From the NCBI GenBank assembly GCA_040357565.1, contig JBDODJ010000184.1: a DNA stretch of 22,385 bases. One strand, given 5' to 3'. How positions within the stretch are numbered: the stretch's first letter is position 1; the number at the start of each line of letters is the position of its first letter. The translations under genes were made by a program, and so were the position numbers. Below the pieces are notes generated by a model. That model was not told the origin of the DNA and did no database searches. It was given only the letters and a program-made list of their open reading frames with translations. Source of the DNA: Cercozoa sp. M6MM. Lineage: Eukaryota > Endomyxa: Ascetosporea. Positions 17,601 through 22,385 of the stretch are shown in pieces.

Positions 17601-19567
17601 TTGCCTCAAAATGTAACGCACAAGAGCCACATTGAACGATACATCACTCTGAAACAGCAACGTTGAAGGTGGTACCAAGTGGCAAGTTAAAAGACCGTAC
17701 CAGCTGTCGGTGTAGAGCGACTAAAATAGCCACGAGACCCGACACGATGGGAGTTGCCACCGACGTGCCTGCACATCCTTTCTAATTCACGAACTGTTGG
17801 ACAGGTTAATGAGTACACTACCACTCAGATGTATGCACTGCTCGTAGTGCGGCACCTTGACAGAAACGCTCGGTGCCAAGACGTCAGGCTTCGCGCGTCC
17901 CATTCCTTCGAAAGCATGTTTATACCCGGCACAGATAAGGAGGATGGGTGGCTTGTTTTTGTACCATGGGGAAGTTCCCAAAGAGTCATGCCTCGACTTG
18001 GAAACTCAGGCACTGTCTGTCGACGTTTAAGTGGTATCAATAATAGTATTCCTTTCGCGACTGGGTACCTGCGGAGGTAAGGCCGCATCGTGTCCACCGA
18101 CACCGATGACGCTGGGCATATCGCCCGGGTTGTTAAGACTGCCGTAAAGCGGTCCTATCATACACATAGACCTTTTGTATGCACTCTTAAAAAGAAGAAG
18201 CATACCAGTATTGCCAATGGCAGCGACAACAACAACTTCCATGTCCGTCAATTCGGCCACCTTTTCGGTGAACAATGTGTCTCCAAAGTCGGGTCCTCCA
18301 ATACTCAAGTTGATAACGTCCACTCCCATCTAGGCAAGTCGCTTATTGCAGTGGGGGCGAGAGGGCAAAGAAAGTACCTGTAAGGCTGCATTGAATGCAG
18401 CGAGGAACACAGTCGTCTTCGAGCGCATTTGCTTGTCAAAGACGCGCATGTGGATTACTGCATACACATAATGCTTCCCGTCAGTCCCTTTGGCCAGTCC
18501 TCTCTAAATACACAACAAACACAAAACTAAGTTACCTGTGGCCAAAGGAGCAACCCCTCCCCCACATGTGCCTGTCTCTTCTTCGCCTACACGTTCGAGT
18601 ATGTAGCATGTGTTTATTCCACCAACCACAAGTCCTTTACTTGGTTCTGTACCAAACACGACGCGATAGTGATCGTCACCTGCCACGAGAGCAGTGGTCG
18701 CGCTCCCATGTCCGAGCGGATCATCACAAGTGTCCTCCTCTGTTCTTGTGGACTTTATTTTAAAGAAACAGCTTTAGGAGTTACTGTACGGTGCTTGTAG
18801 GGTACCAGTAAAGTCGATGCATGCTTTCAGCGAGCGATACCTCCATTTTCGCGTACCTTCTAAGTTTATAGCACATACTCTACCTTGCTTTGTAAATTTT
18901 ACTGTTTGAAGCAGGAGCTGTGCTTCGATCCTTGATACCAATTGCATCTGCGCGAGATGTCGCATCGAGTCCAGTGTCCAAGATTGCAACCTTGACTCCT
19001 TGACCTAAACTCAATATTTCGGCACTACAACTGCATGTTACAGCTAGAAAATACAAGAGTGTTACCCGCAAAAGCTGTCCCTTTCTGCCAAAGGTAAGAC
19101 ATATTGAGTCGTTTTGGAACCTCACTCAACATGCCGAAATCGTCGCCATAATCGTCGCCAAAAAGCTCTACGCGGTGACGATACTCGTTGGAAGGTCGTG
19201 CATAAACTCTGTCGCGTGTTATGCTCCTGCGATAACGAAAAATACAAGATCAACTCAAGGCGGCGACAACTCTGTTCCTCGAGACCCTAACTTACCTCAC
19301 AAAAGGCAAGCCTGCGATCTCTGACATGGCACAATGCACAGTGGCGAAGTCAGTTAAAAGACCCACGTTGTTGTCGTGCACTGCCAAGCATGGGCGTAGC
19401 AATGCCGGTATCTTGAGATGCCAACCGTCGGCTACGAGGGGTAAAGACGAAAGGGGGGGGTGTTAACTGCTAAAAGAAAATATACGGGTGCGAAAAGCAT
19501 CGAAGTGCGCCACGTAAGTAACTGCGCACGCCTCAATGACAACCAGACTGACGAGGAGCACAATCAT
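14631..19567 (-). CDS. MBTPS1: Site-1 protease (membrane-bound subtilase, S1P/SKI-1 type)
   Basis: Twenty-nine exons sum to 2982 nt (993 aa), close to human S1P (1052 aa). Ends on the minus strand: 19567-19486, 19431-19296, 19226-19066, 19004-18939, 18856-18806, 18739-18591, 18503-18378, 18329-18206, 18154-18069, 18016-17965, 17905-17822, 17768-17701, 17648-17549, 17490-17281, 17217-17152, 17088-16986, 16931-16895, 16845-16702, 16539-16501, 16396-16304, 16241-16131, 16076-16031, 15992-15903, 15840-15746, 15675-15593, 15536-15392, 15317-15232, 15171-14955, 14762-14631. Signal peptide [15 protein letters not shown]; catalytic Asp136 (VAILDTG), His176 (GHGS), oxyanion Asn297 ([15 protein letters not shown]), Ser375 (SGTSVATP). 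S1P-specific motifs follow: [51 protein letters not shown] membrane span near residues 951-975 precedes a basic tail. S1P cleaves membrane precursors (SREBP, ATF6) in the Golgi in animals. The exon-6 donor and an insert of about 55 residues (exon 14) are the least certain parts. Confidence 0.94.
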
Positions 19568-19684
19568 AGTGGAAATATAGTGATGTGCACCAGAATCTAA
19601 TTGTCGAGTTTTAATCGGCCTTTCGTGTGTGTTCGGACAGAATTTAGAAAAGACACTACCTGCTTAGTATGCAGACGTGACTGC

Positions 19685-19996
19685 TCAAACATTGCCATGA
19701 CACGCAGTAGAGATGACAGCACAGAACTCAGCAATCGAGTTGATCATCACGGTGACAGAACACGTTCCGAGAGCGAGGTAGGCAGCAGCCACCTTCATCC
19801 AGCTACTCGTGATCGAGCTGAGCCAGAGAGCGAGCACCACAATGCTGGCATCGTACGCCGGCTGAGCGGTCTCGTGATGCCACACGAGGATGAAACCATT
19901 TCGGTACTTCTGTTCAGAGGGAAGCTTGTAAATTGATACACTCATTCTCAAAGATACCAACCCCTTGTGAGTAGCTGGATACAGTGACAGTGGCAT
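19685..19996 (-). CDS. Possible small two-span membrane protein (unrecognised)
   Basis: The frame of 103 codons reads MPLSLYPATHKG at its start and has two hydrophobic stretches near residues 49-63 and 67-93 (ASIVVLALWLSSITSSW, then VAAAYLALGTCSVTVMINS...). It could carry a 37-nt intron (GTTGGTATCT...TTACAAG) near residue 12 and may splice further downstream. It lies upstream of S1P on the same strand and next to the bestrophin 5' end. The size and two-span layout are loosely like Asterix (PAT10) proteins, but I see no diagnostic motif. It may be a chance frame in the divergent promoter region; the antisense frame is also open. Confidence 0.25.
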   Translation of the reverse strand: MPLSLYPATHKGLVSLRMSVSIYKLPSEQKYRNGFILVWHHETAQPAYDASIVVLALWLSSITSSWMKVAAAYLALGTCSVTVMINSIAEFCAVISTACHGNV

Positions 19997-21681
19997 CGCA
20001 TGGTAAACCGCGCCTGACGTCGCTCATTCGGCGCGCATCAGTGTCCAACATCGACGAGGTCGTGCGCATCGCTAAATCGTCGAAGCGCCCGCACCTGTAA
20101 ACTTACTACATCCATAAGCACCGCAGCCTGATGCAATGCTGTGTGTTATCGGTAGAGTCGCCTTGGCCCGCATGCAGGGTTCCGTGCTGTCCCTAGTGAT
20201 GGTCGACATCATTGTGTGGCTACTGCTCTACTACACACTCAGCATGTGGTATCGATATTCACGCCCGTCGCCTTTCTTTGTGCACTTGGTACACGCGCTA
20301 AACATACAATGGTAAATTTTACAGCTTTCTACTTTTTCATACCCCCAGGTGAGATTCGCCAGAGAGGTCGACCAAGGCTATCCTGCCGTTGAATTTATTG
20401 TCGGTTTTTTCGTTGGACTGGTCGCTAGCGCTTGGCTGCACAGTATTCGGTAAGTGTGACACTTGCATTCTGATGCCAAATCACGCACCTGGCACCTCAG
20501 ATGTCGACCTGCTCCGGCACTGGAGCAGTTCGCACAGGCCGTGCGTGTACTGTTACGACCGGGTGCGCTTAGTCAAGACATTATGCGATACGCCGCACAA
20601 ACCGTACAGCTACCTTACATTAAAGGCAAGAGTTTCGTTGTACCATGTTTTGTGCGCACGAAGAGTGCACTCGCGTTGCAACTGACGTCCTCGCGCGTCA
20701 GACGGCTGCTGCCTCCTGCATCGGTATTCTTGTTGGGCACATTATTGACTACATACAGATACTCTCTCTCTCTCTCTCTCTATCTATCTCTCTCGCTCTC
20801 GTAGGATGCTCTCGTGCGCATGAACCTGCAGACTACAGCCGAGAGACGCTGTGTTGAACAAGCAGCTGTGCAGACACGCAGCGTGCCTTGGTAAGCAAGA
20901 CGCAAAGGTTTGGTGCAACCAACTCTTGATCTCGGCGACTTTGTTCTTGTAGGTGGCTGCCGTTGGCCTGGTTGGAACAAGCACTGAGTGCTCACGATGC
21001 AAGTAAACACGGAAGGCAACGTGAGGCGTGGAAGGAAGCCCGTGGTACCGGCACTCACTCCTCCCCCATGAACGTACTCTTACACCACTGACGTTCAGAT
21101 TCCTTGTTGGACATGACGGGTGCTTTGCGCGAGTCATTGCGCTCGCTGATTGAAGAGCAGCTCATTGGCCCGCCTCGTGCTTTGTAATTTACCGCCCTCT
21201 GACTTTGCCATTTCAGGCGACGGTGAGTTTCTTTTGTTTGTTAGAGTCCAAACTGTCGTGTTTGCCGTGTACCTCCGTTTCCTCGTCAAGGTGATTTCAA
21301 AGCAGTCCCACCCCGACTTCAGGTAGCGTTAGTGTCTGTTGTTTCTCTTGGTAAAACGAGGCAGAGGATGTTCAGAGACCCGACCAACCCCCATGCACCC
21401 ACGGAAAAGGGCCTAGCCATGCCGTTCTTTGTGATCATCGATCTCATTGTGCAACTCGGCTGGCTTAAAGTGAGCGCCCTCATGTTGTCGCCTTTTTCGC
21501 GACTCAACACGAGCTTTCCTGTGGAGCGATCGCTGTTGCAGCAGCTACTTCGCGTCAGCTATATTCGGAAACTTCGGGTACAGAGTTCTGGGTTCCCTAT
21601 GAACTGTGAAGGCAAGTGGTGCAGAAGATTGTTCTTGTTTGCGACGATAGAAACCAGCCTCACCGGCCAGTGGCCGAATGA
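19975..21681 (+). CDS. Bestrophin-family anion channel (5' exon unresolved)
   Basis: Supported exons: one ending at 20096 (frame open from 19975), then 20156-20288, 20349-20449, 20501-20603, 20664-20723, 20805-20890, 20953-21044, 21099-21183, 21245-21290, 21365-21577, 21658-21681. The last ten encode 313 residues plus TGA. Motifs in family order are: 'GSVLSLVMVDIIVWLLLYYT' (helix 1), 'FIVGFFVGLVASAW' (helix 2, cf. FVLGFYV.LVV.RWW), 'IMRYAAQT', 'DALVRMN' and 'WWLPLAWLEQAL' (cf. HLVEAG...WVP..W), 'VQTVVFAVYLRFLVK' (cf. YTQVV), and 'IIDLIVQLGWLKVSALMLSP' (cf. F..GWLKVAE.L.NPFG). Bestrophins are pentameric Cl-/HCO3- channels of plasma, ER or plastid membranes. The acidic Ca-clasp after NPFG is replaced here by SRLNTSF, and the protein ends about 35 residues later. 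No in-frame Met precedes 20096, so the start lies in an exon I could not place. Confidence 0.85.
20761..20799 (+). repeat. (TC)n tract serving as polypyrimidine tract
   Basis: (CT)n with two TATC interruptions runs up to the acceptor GCTCTCGTAG at 20804 in the bestrophin intron 20724-20804. Confidence 0.85.
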
Positions 21682-22202
21682 AAGACGCAGCTAAGCACTG
21701 GATGCAATTTCGAGGCTGAGCATGGCGAATCTAGCTCTGAACTGAGTCAAATTCGCATTTTTGCGTGCCTCCAAGCCCAGGGCCACGGCATACGCGACGT
21801 TATATTGGCAGATTCGATGTGGGCTAGATGCTACCGCCCCCCCGAAACGCACACTCCAATTTGCTTTCTTAAGCCGTTTTCGCACGGACTTGGTTTACAA
21901 TTCCCGTCCCGTCCGGCACACTAGGGGCCCTGGCAATTCGAATTGAATCGGTGAAGAATTAAGATACTTAACCCGTCGCACGCTATACTTGAACGGTAAC
22001 GACCCGGGTTGGGCGGTGGATTTACACGACAACCCCTGCATCGCTGGCGAGGGCAGTAACGGACGGGAGTGGATGGGATGCTCGGCTTACAAAAACACAA
22101 AAAGAAACACGGCGGAGCAGACTTTGGGACATCGGGACTGCGTTGAAACGATATGGGTGCACATCACATCACAGAAAGGTTAGTGTCCGAGAGAAACCGT
22201 AC
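21682..22202. other. Convergent intergenic interval
   Basis: This is 521 bp between the bestrophin stop and the stop of the minus-strand exon at the right edge. Short frames exist on both strands (for example 21691-21885 minus and 21989-22183 plus), but none resembles a protein family or has good splice-site borders. Nothing else was recognised. Confidence 0.5.
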
Positions 22203-22312
22203 CTATTGGTGTAGTTTGGAAAGAACATTGACGGCCTGCAGGACGTTCCGTCGGTGTTCTTCGACGTAATCGACAAACTCGTCGGACGAGATAAAGTCGG
22301 CGTACAAGTTGT
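22203..22312 (-). CDS. Terminal exon of an unrecognised gene (5' part outside window)
   Basis: On the minus strand a good acceptor (CCCGACTTGTCACAG) precedes 36 codons ending in TAG at 22205-22203. The 35 residues start NLYADFISSDEFVDYVEEHR and end VLQAVNVLSKLHQ, an amphipathic helical tail. An (AC)n microsatellite lies just upstream in the presumed intron, as in other genes here. The complementary plus-strand frame is also open (FGKNIDGLQDVPSVFFDVID), so strand is not certain. I prefer minus because of the acceptor and the clean stop. Confidence 0.45.
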
Positions 22313-22335
22313 CTGTGACAAGTCGGGATAAACAA

Positions 22336-22337
<2 letters not shown>

Positions 22338-22385
<48 letters not shown>
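22338..22385. repeat. (TG)n microsatellite at the window edge
   Basis: Perfect TG repeats run to the last base, probably within an intron of the minus-strand gene that ends at 22203. Confidence 0.95.

Noticed and set aside
19601-19936. 111-codon plus frame, Arg/Glu/Ser-rich
   Set aside because: No phase-compatible splice into the bestrophin exons and no family resemblance; it is antisense to the possible membrane-protein frame.
21682-22202. Possible rRNA-like or gene fragment
   Set aside because: On inspection, no rRNA core motif, splice-bounded frame or family match was found.

Overview
This window comes from a nuclear genome of a very intron-dense eukaryote, most likely a protist. The basis is about 110 short spliceosomal introns that I could phase by hand, with GT...AG ends and lengths from about 38 to a few hundred nt, plus long microsatellites, two 100-N assembly gaps, and typically eukaryotic protein families. 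I cannot place it in a lineage from sequence alone. No prokaryotic, CRISPR, tRNA or rRNA features were seen. Because exons are tiny, the long uninterrupted reading frames here are mostly shadows; the real genes only appear after splicing, so exon coordinates are given for each gene.

Layout. (1) 66-1417 (+): last eight exons of an RGS-domain protein. (2) 1698-4108 (-): a complete ataxin-10-like gene, 15 exons, 440 aa. (3) 4303-5344 (+): a small unrecognised gene with a basic N-terminus, divergent from ataxin-10 with 194 bp between start codons. (4) 5345-7127: non-genic stretch with a decayed LINE-type retroelement (AP-like endonuclease domain), an 18-bp tandem repeat and a 12-bp-stem hairpin. 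(5) 7128-14015 (+): a 47-exon gene for a 1129-aa helical-repeat, PPR-like, probably mitochondrial protein. (6) 14016-14630: convergent intergenic region with nested inverted repeats. (7) 14631-19567 (-): a complete site-1 protease (MBTPS1/SKI-1-type subtilase), 29 exons, 993 aa, with signal peptide, Asp/His/Asn/Ser catalytic residues and a C-terminal membrane anchor. (8) about 19975-21681 (+): a bestrophin-family channel gene, divergent from the protease. (9) 22203-22312 (-): last exon of an unrecognised gene, convergent with bestrophin.

The genes are arranged as convergent and divergent pairs and show no shared pathway: G-protein signalling (RGS), a solenoid protein (ataxin-10), probable organelle RNA or mitochondrial work (PPR-like), Golgi proteolysis (S1P) and anion transport (bestrophin).

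The most interesting global signals are in the introns. The RGS and PPR-like genes carry a shared TTACCCC-type repeat in about 20 introns, and its reverse complement (GGGGTTAA) in several others. About a third of 5' splice sites begin GTAC rather than GTAAG/GTGAG. One intron is a tandem array of its own 5' splice site. All gene models were built by eye from phase consistency and family similarity, without alignment tools.
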